A DNA stretch of 64,000 nucleotides from Ilyomonas sp965219515 (GCA_965219515.1 OZ244776.1:806001-870000); one strand, 5' to 3'; shown: positions 1 to 7,952, counted from the first letter of the stretch. Numbers and translations: made by a program. Notes: generated from the letters alone by a model not told the origin.

Positions 1-1015
1 GCAACTGCAGATCATTTACTTTAATCACCATACCGTCAACCTCATAAGGCATTGCGTCGCGGTTCGCCTCAAATTCATGGCAATAGTTAATTACATCATC
101 AATGCCATATAAAACTTTCTTTTCTTTTACCGGACTTCTGAAACCCAGATTCCACAATAGTTCCAGCGATTGTGAATGCGTGGTAAAGGGCGCGTCTTTG
201 CGTTGCAGATTTTCTTTTGAATGATTTGTTTCATCCGATATTTTAATGCCTTCTGTTGTGGTATAATCGCTGATGTGATACAGGAAGGCTTCCAGGCCGC
301 GTTTAGCCGCTTCTTTTGGGTCTATCATGCGCAACGAGCCGCTTGCCGCATTGCGTGGGTTGGCAAGCAACGGCAGCCCGGCTTCCATACGCTGATCGTT
401 AAACTTTTTAAATTTGTCTCTGGTTATGATCACTTCGCCGCGTATTTCAATTTCATCAATCCCGTATTTTGAAAACGGTGCGGATAATGGAATCGAGCGT
501 ATCTGTTTAATGTTTGCCGTAACGTCTTCGCCTTGCACGCCATCGCCGCGCGTAATGCCACGCAACAAATGATTTTGCCGGTAAACGAGCGAAATGCTGG
601 CACCGTCAAACTTTGGTTCAGCGCAATATTCAATCGTTTGCAAGCCTGATGCTTCCCGCGCCTTTCGGTCCCAATCGCGCAAATCTTCCGCATCATAAGA
701 GTTTTCGAGAGACAACATCGGCACCAGATGCTGCACCGTAGGAAACGATTTTGTCATTCCTTTGCCTACACGCTGCGTTGGAGAATCCGGCATTATTAAA
801 GAAGGATCATTTGTTTCCATGTCCGATAAAATCTTATACAATACATCGTACTCATAATCAGAAAGAAGCGGCTCATTCATTACATAATACCGGTATTCGT
901 GAAAGCGCAATACGCTTCTTAACATCGGCAAATCAGTGTCTGTTATTTGTTGCTGATGCTGTAGAAAATAAGCTGTCTGCTGCTGTAATTTTTTGGTTTC
1001 GTCTTGAGAATACAT
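1..1015 (-). CDS. ligA: NAD-dependent DNA ligase, N-terminal part (runs off window)
   Basis: NAD-dependent DNA ligase seals nicks during replication and repair, using NAD as adenylate donor. About 338 codons are visible from an ATG at 1015-1013; the gene continues past base 1, so roughly the first half of a protein of about 670-700 residues is present. The Ia domain is seen as YRYYV with SDYEYD, and the adenylation domain carries the KFDG motif with the nucleophilic lysine near residue 135, followed by EIRGEV. Conserved spacing makes the family assignment firm. The gene reads away from everything to its right, so its promoter lies in the 1016-1355 gap, where a TACTTTTA box stands about 20 bases before the start. 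Confidence 0.95.
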   Translation of the reverse strand, partial: MYSQDETKKLQQQTAYFLQHQQQITDTDLPMLRSVLRFHEYRYYVMNEPLLSDYEYDVLYKILSDMETNDPSLIMPDSPTQRVGKGMTKSFPTVQHLVPMLSLENSYDAEDLRDWDRKAREASGLQTIEYCAEPKFDGASISLVYRQNHLLRGITRGDGVQGEDVTANIKQIRSIPLSAPFSKYGIDEIEIRGEVIITRDKFKKFNDQRMEAGLPLLANPRNAASGSLRMIDPKEAAKRGLEAFLYHISDYTTTEGIKISDETNHSKENLQRKDAPFTTHSQSLELLWNLGFRSPVKEKKVLYGIDDVINYCHEFEANRDAMPYEVDGMVIKVNDLQL

Positions 1016-1355
1016 ATATACAAGTTGGGTCGTAAAAGTAAAAGAGATTTTTGAGAAGTGAATGGCGAAGGGTAGTAGTGAATAGTGAATTTTAAAATCA
1101 CAATTCATAACCTGTATTTCATAATGCAGGCTTCGTTTGTATCGGAGGCAAACGATTTGTGTTCGGTTGCGTTACAGTTATAAAAATACAAGGGAAGCAA
1201 TTTTATATGTGTCATTTCTTTTTTCAACCATTCAAAAAAAGCAATCCGCCTTTTATCCTCAATTATCGCCGTTGGTTTTAAAATACAGGTTTTGCCGGCA
1301 CATTCCGGTACAATCCTGCGACTAATGTGCGCATTAACATTGTAAAACATTTTTC
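1016..1355. other. Intergenic region between divergent ligA and a small exported protein gene
   Basis: This 340-base gap should hold the divergent promoters. Bases about 1063-1103 have a low-complexity look with GTGAATAGTGAAT-type and TCACAATTCATAA-type words, like the dispersed repeats seen elsewhere in the window. Short open frames on both strands here show no family signature and are not called as genes. Confidence 0.5.
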
Positions 1356-1790
1356 ATGAAAAAGCTACTCATATTATTACCGGTTCTTTTTATTGTAACA
1401 CTTGTATTTTCAAGCAATCTTTCTTTCTTCAATTATACGAAAATGGTACGTAAAGAAATCAGCTTGTCCATCTTTACCAAAAGCGATTATAGCTCAGCGG
1501 CCTACGATAATGCGCAAGCTATTGTAGAAGTAACGGTAAGCAAAAAAGATGAAAACAAAACGATTGTCATTGATAAAAAAACCTATAAAGCAATGCAGCT
1601 AAAACAGTTTCCGGCTGCCAATAATGCCATTGCCAAAAAGCTGTTTGTGGCAGGCACATTTTCGGGCCATGAAGTTTTGATCATTACTTATACCATCACT
1701 TACAATTCTAACGACAGCATCATCAAATTTGAAAACAGCGGGATGAAGGATAAACAAACATCGGAAGATAATATCAATATTTCTATATGA
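1356..1790 (+). CDS. Hypothetical exported or membrane-anchored protein
   Basis: A 144-residue protein of unknown function. Residues 1-20 form a basic start (MKK) and a strongly hydrophobic segment, so it is either secreted or anchored in the inner membrane by a single N-terminal helix. The rest is hydrophilic, rich in K, N, I and T, with no cysteine or recognisable catalytic motif, and looks like alternating beta strands. The gene stands alone. The ATG at 1356 is the only sensible start because the signal segment follows directly. A strong hairpin at 1837-1860 ends it. No function is proposed. Confidence 0.65.
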   Translation: MKKLLILLPVLFIVTLVFSSNLSFFNYTKMVRKEISLSIFTKSDYSSAAYDNAQAIVEVTVSKKDENKTIVIDKKTYKAMQLKQFPAANNAIAKKLFVAGTFSGHEVLIITYTITYNSNDSIIKFENSGMKDKQTSEDNINISI

Positions 1791-1836
1791 TGCAATCGTA
1801 AATTCAAACATTCATCTCTTATCAATCATGTATAAC

Positions 1837-1860
1837 AAGCCGCAGCATTTGTTGCGGCTT
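1837..1860. terminator. Bidirectional terminator hairpin
   Basis: An 8-bp perfect stem (AAGCCGCA / TGCGGCTT) with an 8-base loop is followed by GTTT. It lies between convergent genes (exported protein on plus, OsmC on minus) and can serve both. Confidence 0.75.
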
Positions 1861-1862
1861 GT

Positions 1863-2330
1863 TTATGTAAATGAGTAAACAGGCTTGTGCACAACCGGAA
1901 AATTACACGAGCTGGCAATGAAGCAAAGCTTATTGGCCTGATGTTGCAACTGCTGCATCTTCTCTTCTTCAACCATGCCGGCAATTGTTATTTCGGGGTG
2001 CAAAATCACTTCCGTAAAATGCCCGCCTCCATCTGGCGTAGTCTGCATGTTGCCGGTGGCTTTGTCGGTGTAAGAAGTAACAACAATATGATTGACGCTG
2101 CACAAATGAAGAAACCAAAGCATGTGGCAGGCAGACAAGGAAGCCACCAGCATTTCTTCCGGATTGTAACGCGTTTTATTGCCAAAATAAGAAACCTCGG
2201 ATGTGCCTGCTATCTCTGGTTTCCCGTTTACTCTGATGATATGATCGCGCTCATACGCTTTGTAATCTTTTGTTCCCTTACCTGAGTTGCCCGTCCACGT
2301 AATTTCTACTTGATACTCATGAACTTTCAT
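1863..2330 (-). CDS. OsmC family protein
   Basis: OsmC/Ohr proteins are thiol peroxidases that reduce organic hydroperoxides in the cytoplasm. The 155-residue length is normal. The family pattern is clear: PEEMLVASLSACHM in the middle, with Cys68, and near the end CFIASSCNFPV, with Cys136 and Cys142. In classical OsmC/Ohr the second redox cysteine belongs to this C-terminal block; here two candidates stand six residues apart, so which one pairs with Cys68 is uncertain. The sequence is closer to the general OsmC-like group than to Ohr, so the substrate is not certain. It is monocistronic, with hairpins on both sides. Confidence 0.9.
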   Translation of the reverse strand: MKVHEYQVEITWTGNSGKGTKDYKAYERDHIIRVNGKPEIAGTSEVSYFGNKTRYNPEEMLVASLSACHMLWFLHLCSVNHIVVTSYTDKATGNMQTTPDGGGHFTEVILHPEITIAGMVEEEKMQQLQHQANKLCFIASSCNFPVVHKPVYSFT

Positions 2331-2652
2331 TATGTGGTTTTGATGTTGTAAAAGTACGTAGCAAAAAAGCCTTACTGGTATTGTATTTCAGCAAGGCTTT
2401 TTTCTTTTTATCATCATTTCTTTTATTCCTTCATGAACTTTATTGAATGCACGGCATTATTGGCTGTAAGCATTGTATTTTTTATAGTCAAGTTCGTGTA
2501 ACTTACTTGGATAAGCCATTGTTGTTTGTTGGATATTGCCCTGTTTATAAATATCTCTGATTACCGCTGATATAATGCCGTTCTGTTTGTTACAAATTTA
2601 TCTTTTACATTCTCCAATACACAAGCCTGTTATGAAAATAAATATACAACCA
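2331..2652. other. Intergenic region between batA and osmC-like gene
   Basis: It holds the osmC-like promoter region (a TACTTTTA box about 15-20 bases before its start on the minus strand) and the terminator at 2363-2403. Bases 2404-2652 are AT-rich and show no ORF or repeat I can name; this is where batB, batC and similar genes would follow in a full Bat operon, and they are not there. Confidence 0.5.
2363..2403 (-). terminator. Terminator of the moxR-batA operon
   Basis: An 11-bp perfect stem (AAAAAAGCCTT / AAGGCTTTTTT) with a 19-base loop. On the minus strand it gives a G+C core followed by a T run, about 250 bases after the batA stop codon. Confidence 0.7.
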
Positions 2653-3660
2653 TTATGGAAATTTTTTAAACACCGTATAGCGCAATATCATTTCTAAAAT
2701 TAATAAACACAGAGCGGCTGCAAGCCAGGGTGCAAATTTATCGGTGTAGCGGTTGAATGTTGTAACCTGTATCTTCGATTTCTCAAGACTGTTAATGCTG
2801 GCATATACTTTTTGCAAGGCGTTTTCATCGGTGGCATGAAAGTATTGTCCGCCGGTATTTTGCGCCAGCATCTGCAATAAACCTTCGTTATATTCAAGTT
2901 TCTTTTTTTGTGTCATCGGACCAAAGGGCGAGTCAACCGTTACTTCAATTTCTTTATCGCTGCCAACGCCTATGGTATATACTTTTACGCCATAAGCTTT
3001 TGCCATATCGCTTGCGATATCAGGCGAAATGGTGCCGCCGAAATCAACGCCGTCGGTCAGCAAAATCACAATTTTGGTTTTGGTTTTATTGCTGCGCAAT
3101 CTGTCAACACTGGTAGCCAGGCCGCTGCCGATTGCCGTGCCTTCATCCTGCAGATAACCGCTTTGTATGTTGCCGATTTGGCTTAATACCGCATTGTGAT
3201 CTACGGTTACCGGGCATAGTGTAAAGCTCAGGTTGCTGAAGATAACAATGCCGATTCTGTCGCCGGAACGCTCCTGTACAAACTGCGCGGCCACTTCTTT
3301 GGCGGCTTCGAGACGATTGGGTAAAAAATCTTTTTCCGTCATGCTGCCGCTGATGTCGAAGCACAAAACGATGTCTATGCCTTCGCCGGTGTTTTGTACT
3401 TCGGTAAATTTTTCGCGCGGTCGTGCCAGCGCAACTATTAAACATACAATGGCAACGCATCGAAGCATAAAAGGAACATGAAAAAACACATTCTTAAATG
3501 TGCGTGGCGGCTGCACAAAATGAGTGGTGGTTACAAGCATGGAGGCTGTATTGCTGCGGCTGCGCAGGATATACTCATATATTAGAACCGGCAAAAGAAT
3601 GAGCAAGGTAAAAATCCACGAATAGGCGAATTCGATATGTTGAAACCAGTTATGTAGCAT
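2653..3660 (-). CDS. batA: VWA domain membrane protein, BatA type
   Basis: BatA-type protein: a von Willebrand factor A domain displayed between membrane helices, thought to act with MoxR ATPases in protein complex assembly or stress tolerance. In the 335 residues, helices are seen at about 13-30 and 60-79, then the VWA domain with an intact MIDAS motif DISGS (Asp102, Ser104, Ser106), the TDG motif after strand 4, and a last helix at about 312-330. The start overlaps the end of the upstream BatD-like gene by 11 bases, which argues for translational coupling. Unlike in many Bacteroidota, batB and batC do not follow; the operon ends here with a hairpin. Confidence 0.88.
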   Translation of the reverse strand: MLHNWFQHIEFAYSWIFTLLILLPVLIYEYILRSRSNTASMLVTTTHFVQPPRTFKNVFFHVPFMLRCVAIVCLIVALARPREKFTEVQNTGEGIDIVLCFDISGSMTEKDFLPNRLEAAKEVAAQFVQERSGDRIGIVIFSNLSFTLCPVTVDHNAVLSQIGNIQSGYLQDEGTAIGSGLATSVDRLRSNKTKTKIVILLTDGVDFGGTISPDIASDMAKAYGVKVYTIGVGSDKEIEVTVDSPFGPMTQKKKLEYNEGLLQMLAQNTGGQYFHATDENALQKVYASINSLEKSKIQVTTFNRYTDKFAPWLAAALCLLILEMILRYTVFKKFP

Positions 3661-4672
3661 GTTGCGCCAGATTGCGTTGCAGGTGATAATATATATGTTG
3701 AACGGCTTCTTTCGCCGTGTTTACATCTATCGCTTTTTGCGGTTCTTCGGGCATGTATCGGGCAAATTTTACGGCGCTTACCAGGCGCAGCAACTGATAG
3801 AATAAGGTACGCGCTTCCGGCTGCATATATACATGCAACTGAACCATCAGTTCATCGTTTGTTAAGTGCGATGCAAGTATGTGCAACTGATTCTGAAAAA
3901 AGTTGCGGCAAATTTCATCAAGCCTGATATAAAACTGAGGCGCAGCCGGATTGTCTTTCAGCAGCTTTTCCAATTGTTCTATGGCGGTTTCAAACAAAGA
4001 TCTTTCTGCAACAGGCTTTAATGCAGGCATTTTGTTTTTCTTTTTTCTGATAAAGAAATGCCAGATGGCAAAGGCTGCTAACAGAACAGATAAAATAATA
4101 GCTGCGATAAGCAGATAATCCGGCGCTGCATCAACATCAACAATGTCTTTCATCTGATGATATTGCTGCATATCGCTTACATCAACCGGTAATACTTCTA
4201 TCATCAGTTCACCGGTGCGAAGCGTATCTGTTTTGTTTTCTTCTTTTTGCAAAACAACCAGCAGGGGCGGCAGTTGCCAGTTGCCCGAATCGAAAGAAGT
4301 AATGGTAATATTTTGTATATATGATATTGTGCCATTAACAGCAATGGTATCTATCGGCAAACGATTTACCACTTCAATATGATTGATGGTATCAGGTAAA
4401 GAAAACCAGCTTGCAACCGGCGCCGATTGCGGAACTATATTTCTGATTTTTAATTCCAGCGTAATCTGTTCGCCTAATAAAATTTTGCTTCTGTCAATGG
4501 TAGCGGAAACGGACTGGGCGAACAAGGTATGAGGTAAAAGGAATAAGGCAAAAAACAGGAAGAATAAGCGCAAAGCAAAATGTGGAAAGCGCGAAGCCGA
4601 TGGCTGACAACTGAGGACTGACAACCTTAAACGCAAACCCCAAACCCCATACCTCACAACTTTTTTTCTCAT
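3650..4672 (-). CDS. BatD-like membrane protein of the Bat operon
   Basis: Unnamed partner protein found between DUF58 and BatA genes. After a hydrophobic signal segment ending in LFAQ (about residues 35-53) come a periplasmic beta-rich domain (about 54-180), one transmembrane helix (about 184-208), a basic stop-transfer KKKNK, and a cytoplasmic helical domain of about 130 residues. This order matches BatD-like oxygen-tolerance proteins, but sequence identity to them cannot be judged here. The ATG at 4672 overlaps the DUF58 stop as ATGA. However, residues about 5-30 are encoded by an intergenic-type repeat, and an in-frame TTG at 4573 would start directly at the signal peptide; that start may be the true one. 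Confidence 0.7.
   Translation of the reverse strand: MRKKVVRYGVWGLRLRLSVLSCQPSASRFPHFALRLFFLFFALFLLPHTLFAQSVSATIDRSKILLGEQITLELKIRNIVPQSAPVASWFSLPDTINHIEVVNRLPIDTIAVNGTISYIQNITITSFDSGNWQLPPLLVVLQKEENKTDTLRTGELMIEVLPVDVSDMQQYHQMKDIVDVDAAPDYLLIAAIILSVLLAAFAIWHFFIRKKKNKMPALKPVAERSLFETAIEQLEKLLKDNPAAPQFYIRLDEICRNFFQNQLHILASHLTNDELMVQLHVYMQPEARTLFYQLLRLVSAVKFARYMPEEPQKAIDVNTAKEAVQHIYYHLQRNLAQHAT
4596..4660. repeat. Low-complexity dispersed repeat inside the 5' end of the BatD-like gene
   Basis: Reads GATGGCTGACAACTGAGGACTGACAAC followed by CAAACCCCAAACCCC-type runs on the plus strand (given in pieces here; see 4598-4624 and 4634-4650). The same kind of wording recurs at 7117-7180 and 27572-27612. 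It lies in frame in the start region of the downstream gene. Confidence 0.55.
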
Positions 4673-5535
4673 GCCCTGCGAATAAAGAATTGTTGTAACG
4701 ATTTTACATAATCTTCGCCGGTAGCCAGTTGCAGCAAATCGGCTCCGGCATTGCGAAAGGTGGCTTTGGCATCATCCATAATTTTATGAAACTGCCTGTT
4801 GTATTGCAGTCTTACATACGCATCGCTGGTATCGAGCCATAGCATGTTTCCCGTTTCCGCATCGCGCACCTGTAACAGGCCGGCTTTGGGCAGTTGTTCG
4901 TCGCGGCGGTCATATACCTGCACGCCAATCACGTCGTGCCGTCGGGAAGCCACGCGCAGCGCGTCTTTGTAACCTGCATCGGCAAAATCGCTGAGTATAA
5001 AAACAATGCTTTTGTGCCGCGATACATTGTTTACAAATTGCACCGCTTTTACAATATCAGTTGTGGCTGAATGAGAAGTATAACTGAGCAGCTCGCGAAC
5101 CATATACAACACATGATCTCTGCCGCCTTTTGCGGGTATGAATTTTTCAACCACATTACTGAAAAAAATCAGTCCTGCTTTATCATTATTGTTAATGGCT
5201 GAAAATGCAAGCACCGCGCACATCTCGGTAATTAAATCTTTCTTGGTTTGCTTATAGGTTCCAAACAAGCTGCTGGCACTTACATCAACCAGCAGATATA
5301 CGCTTAGCTCGCGTTCTTCTTCAAACACTTTGCTGTATGTATGACCCATGCGCGCCGACACATTCCAGTCAATAAAGCGGATATCATCGCCCGGCTGATA
5401 GTCGCGCACTTCCTTAAATGCCATGCCTCTGCCTTTAAACGCCGTATGATATTCGCCGGTGAATAAATGATTGGTTAACCGCTTGCTTGTAATTTCCAGT
5501 TCGCGTACTTTTTTTACCAGATCGGTGCTGTTCAT
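4669..5535 (-). CDS. DUF58 domain protein
   Basis: DUF58 protein of the MoxR/Bat cluster, with a degenerate VWA fold in its second half; the exact role is unknown but it accompanies MoxR ATPases almost invariably. The 288 residues carry the DUF58 signature GRGMAFKEVRDYQPGDDIR followed by IDWNVSARMG (about residues 35-65), then a VWA-like block with DVSAS (DxSxS) and a later FILSDF strand. No membrane segment or signal is present, so it is cytoplasmic. It is the second core gene after moxR, although a four-helix-bundle gene now separates the two, and it overlaps the next gene by four bases. Confidence 0.9.
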   Translation of the reverse strand: MNSTDLVKKVRELEITSKRLTNHLFTGEYHTAFKGRGMAFKEVRDYQPGDDIRFIDWNVSARMGHTYSKVFEEERELSVYLLVDVSASSLFGTYKQTKKDLITEMCAVLAFSAINNNDKAGLIFFSNVVEKFIPAKGGRDHVLYMVRELLSYTSHSATTDIVKAVQFVNNVSRHKSIVFILSDFADAGYKDALRVASRRHDVIGVQVYDRRDEQLPKAGLLQVRDAETGNMLWLDTSDAYVRLQYNRQFHKIMDDAKATFRNAGADLLQLATGEDYVKSLQQFFIRRA

Positions 5536-5580
5536 GGTTGGCGGTTGATGGATGATAGTTGATAGATAAAAGATGATAGT
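5536..5580 (+). repeat. Left arm of inverted low-complexity repeat flanking the four-helix-bundle gene
   Basis: Plus strand reads GGTTGGCGGTTGATGG then ATGATAGTTGATAG and similar words. Its reverse-complement counterpart lies at 5965-6013, on the other side of the gene. Confidence 0.6.
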
Positions 5581-5948
5581 TATTTAAGATCTGCACGCTT
5601 TTCAATAGAATTGATAAATCCATTCAAAAGTTTTAATACAATATCACTTAAGTTTATAGTTGCTAAACATTCTTCTTCTACAACTATGTTCGTCATGATG
5701 GCAATATGCAAATGAGTTTGTAATTCATAAATTGAACCACGTGCAATATGAAGAAATTGTATCGTATCTTTTTTGTATTGCCTTCCCAAACCTTCCGCAA
5801 TGTTTGCCGGAACCGAAACCGCTGCACGTTTTGTTTGAGATGTTAAAGTAAACAATTCTTCCTTTGGGTATTTCTTTGTTTGTAAATAAATCGCTTTAAC
5901 CAACAGCATTGCTTTTTTCCACACTTCAAGGTTTTCATAATTAGCCAT
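5580..5948 (-). CDS. Four-helix bundle protein (23S rRNA intervening-sequence protein family)
   Basis: A 122-residue member of the S23/IVP family (TIGR02436-type), first known from intervening sequences in 23S rRNA and related in fold to the Avd protein of diversity-generating retroelements. The family hallmarks are N-terminal ENLEVWKKA, then LTSQTKRAAVSVPANIAEG near residues 40-60, followed by FLHIARGSIYELQTHL. It is basic and helical throughout, with no signal. It interrupts the Bat operon between moxR and DUF58 and is bounded by inverted repeats at 5536-5580 and 5965-6013, which suggests that gene and repeats arrived together. Function is unknown; nucleic-acid binding is an inference from the family. 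Confidence 0.85.
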   Translation of the reverse strand: MANYENLEVWKKAMLLVKAIYLQTKKYPKEELFTLTSQTKRAAVSVPANIAEGLGRQYKKDTIQFLHIARGSIYELQTHLHIAIMTNIVVEEECLATINLSDIVLKLLNGFINSIEKRADLK

Positions 5949-5964
5949 AGTTAATATTTTATAC

Positions 5965-6013
5965 GATCAACCATCATCTCCCAACCACCAATTTTAATCT
6001 TCCAACCACCAAC
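5965..6013 (-). repeat. Right arm of inverted low-complexity repeat flanking the four-helix-bundle gene
   Basis: Read on the minus strand it gives GTTGGTGGTTGGAAGAT and then TGGTGGTTGGGAGATGATGG followed by TTGATC, closely resembling the left arm at 5536-5580. It reaches to within a few bases of the moxR stop codon. Confidence 0.6.
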
Positions 6014-6018
6014 TGTAA

Positions 6019-7020
6019 TCATGGCACTTTTACAATGCGCATAATATCATCCACAATATTTTCGGCTTTTACATTTTCGGCTTCCGCTTCGTAGGTAAGC
6101 CCGATGCGGTGGCGCATTACATCTTTACAAATGGCTTTTACGTCGTCGGGAATTACAAAACCGCGGCCCTGCATATACGCATGAGCTTTGGCTGCCAAAG
6201 CCAGGTTGATGCTGGCGCGCGGCGAGCCGCCATAAGAAATGAGGTTCCTCATTTTACCCAAACCAAACTCATCCGGGTATCGCGTGGCAAATACAATATC
6301 TATGATATATTTCTCAATTTTTTCATCCATATACACCTGTCTTACCAGACTTCTGCCCGCCATAATCTGCTGTTTGTTTACCACCGCATTTACGGCTGGC
6401 AACGCCTCGCCCTGCACCTGTTGCCGGATGATCATTTGCTCCTGCGCACGATCGGGATAACCTACAATTACCTTCAGCATAAACCTGTCAACCTGCGCTT
6501 CAGGCAGCGGATACGTGCCTTCCTGCTCCAGCGGATTTTGTGTAGCCAAAACCAAAAACGGCTCTTCTAATTTAAATGTGTTTTCGCCGATGGTAACCTG
6601 TTTTTCCTGCATCGCTTCCAACAGTGCGCTTTGCACTTTGGCAGGCGCGCGGTTAATTTCGTCTGCCAGAATAAAATTGGCGAAGATGGGACCTCTGCGT
6701 ACCACAAATTCGTTGCGCTGCTGGTTGTAAATCATGGTTCCGATTACATCGGCAGGCAATAAATCGGGCGTAAACTGGATGCGGCTGAACTGCACCTGAA
6801 CAGCCTGCGCCAACGATTTGATGGTTAGCGTTTTCGCCAATCCCGGCACGCCTTCCAGCAACACATGACCATTGCTGAGCAGTCCGATTAACAAACGGTC
6901 AATCATATATTGCTGACCAACAATAACTTTATGTAATTCATCGCGAAGCGAATCAATAAATACAGCTTGCGCAGCGATGGCTTCATTCAGCCTGCGAATG
7001 TCTTCTCCGGTTTGCATCAA
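6019..7020 (-). CDS. MoxR family AAA+ ATPase
   Basis: MoxR-type AAA+ ATPase, a chaperone-like enzyme that works with VWA proteins to mature or insert metal cofactors and protein complexes. The 333 residues show Walker A GVPGLAKT (57-64), Walker B ILADE (117-121), a sensor segment ATQNP (159-163), the EAQVDRF segment (174-180), and a C-terminal lid. Every catalytic element is intact and the length is typical. It is the first gene of the operon leading to DUF58, the BatD-like gene and batA. On the minus strand a TACTTTGT box about 30 bases before the start is a plausible promoter element. Confidence 0.95.
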   Translation of the reverse strand: MMQTGEDIRRLNEAIAAQAVFIDSLRDELHKVIVGQQYMIDRLLIGLLSNGHVLLEGVPGLAKTLTIKSLAQAVQVQFSRIQFTPDLLPADVIGTMIYNQQRNEFVVRRGPIFANFILADEINRAPAKVQSALLEAMQEKQVTIGENTFKLEEPFLVLATQNPLEQEGTYPLPEAQVDRFMLKVIVGYPDRAQEQMIIRQQVQGEALPAVNAVVNKQQIMAGRSLVRQVYMDEKIEKYIIDIVFATRYPDEFGLGKMRNLISYGGSPRASINLALAAKAHAYMQGRGFVIPDDVKAICKDVMRHRIGLTYEAEAENVKAENIVDDIMRIVKVP

Positions 7021-7116
7021 TGGTAAAATTCGTAAATATACAAAGTAAGGGGTCGGAGAAATGAAATGAGCATCGGTGTTGTATTTTCTGATTCTTTTGT
7101 GAAGAAGGTGCAGGGT

Positions 7117-7180
7117 TTGAGGTATGAGCTGTTAGCAGTCAGCTTTTGGCATTTTATACTTTCTGCTTTCTGCCGCTAAG
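7117..7180 (+). repeat. Low-complexity dispersed repeat upstream of hisH
   Basis: Contains GAGCTGTTAGCAGTCAGC then TTTCTGCTTTCTGCCGC. The wording matches the AGCTGA/CAGCTT repeats near 4600 and 27590, in a divergent intergenic region. Confidence 0.5.
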
Positions 7181-7184
7181 CTTT

Positions 7185-7192
7185 TACTTTTG
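7185..7192 (+). promoter_or_regulatory. Candidate -7 promoter box of hisH
   Basis: TACTTTTG fits the Bacteroidota sigma factor -7 consensus TAnnTTTG. It ends 8 bases before the hisH ATG, which would make the transcript nearly leaderless. No good TTTG -33 box is seen at the usual distance. Confidence 0.45.
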
Positions 7193-7200
7193 CCTTTTAC

Positions 7201-7794
7201 ATGAATATAGTCATCATAAAATACAATGCAGGTAATATTCAGTCGGTATTATATGCGTTGGAAAGGATAGGAGCTACGGCGGTAGTTACCGATAAGATTG
7301 AAGAAATACAAAGCGCCGATAAAGTAATTTTTCCCGGTGTGGGCGAAGCCAGCACGGCCATGAATTATTTAAGGGAAAGAAAGCTGGATAAAGTAATCGC
7401 AAATTTGCGGCAGCCATTACTGGGCGTGTGTTTGGGAATGCAGTTAATGTGCGCTTACAGCGAAGAAAATAATACAGAATGCCTTACTATTTTTGATGAA
7501 ACGGTACGACGTTTTGTTCCGCAAACAACTGATATAAAAGTGCCGCAGATTGGCTGGAACGACATTTATAATTTGCAATCTCCTCTCTTTGAAAACCTGA
7601 AAGAAAACAGCTACTGTTATTTTGTGCACAGCTATTACGCCGCATTGGGAAATGACACCATCGCTACTGCAAATTATGTGCAGCCTTACAGCGCTGCGTT
7701 GCAGAAAAACAATTTTTATGGTGTGCAGTTTCATCCCGAAAAAAGCGCGGATGCGGGGGAAATGATATTGCGGAATTTTATAGAGAAGGTTTGA
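7201..7794 (+). CDS. hisH: Imidazole glycerol phosphate synthase, glutaminase subunit HisH
   Basis: HisH releases ammonia from glutamine and passes it to HisF, which forms imidazole glycerol phosphate in histidine biosynthesis and AICAR for purines. The 197 residues have the class I amidotransferase triad: Cys77 in GVCLGMQ, and His178 and Glu180 in FHPEK. The N-terminal KYNAGN and the PGVGEA loop are also family marks. Odd point: no other his gene stands next to it, whereas hisH usually lies between hisB and hisA. A partner HisF must be elsewhere, or this copy could serve another imidazole-forming pathway. Confidence 0.92.
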   Translation: MNIVIIKYNAGNIQSVLYALERIGATAVVTDKIEEIQSADKVIFPGVGEASTAMNYLRERKLDKVIANLRQPLLGVCLGMQLMCAYSEENNTECLTIFDETVRRFVPQTTDIKVPQIGWNDIYNLQSPLFENLKENSYCYFVHSYYAALGNDTIATANYVQPYSAALQKNNFYGVQFHPEKSADAGEMILRNFIEKV

Positions 7795-7952
7795 TTAAGC
7801 AGGATGCTATTCAATTAATACTTTCATTGCGACGAAGCTTTGCATTGCTGACACGGTTATAAGAAATATAAAAAGCAATAAATACCGCGATCACTTCTCA
7901 AAGTATATAAATTTTCGTGTTAAATTTTTAATCAAAAAATAGCATCTATACC

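Noticed and set aside
1105..1350. 81-codon frame on the minus strand (and an overlapping 62-codon plus frame) between ligA and the exported protein gene
   Set aside because: No family signature, it overlaps the promoter region of both flanking genes and part of a low-complexity repeat, and its composition is unlike neighbouring coding DNA.
5435..5623. 62-codon minus frame across the DUF58 start and the left flanking repeat
   Set aside because: It is the other-frame reading of the repeat and the start of DUF58.
6109..6570. Long plus-strand frame over moxR
   Set aside because: It is the antisense shadow of the well-supported moxR gene and has no family signature.
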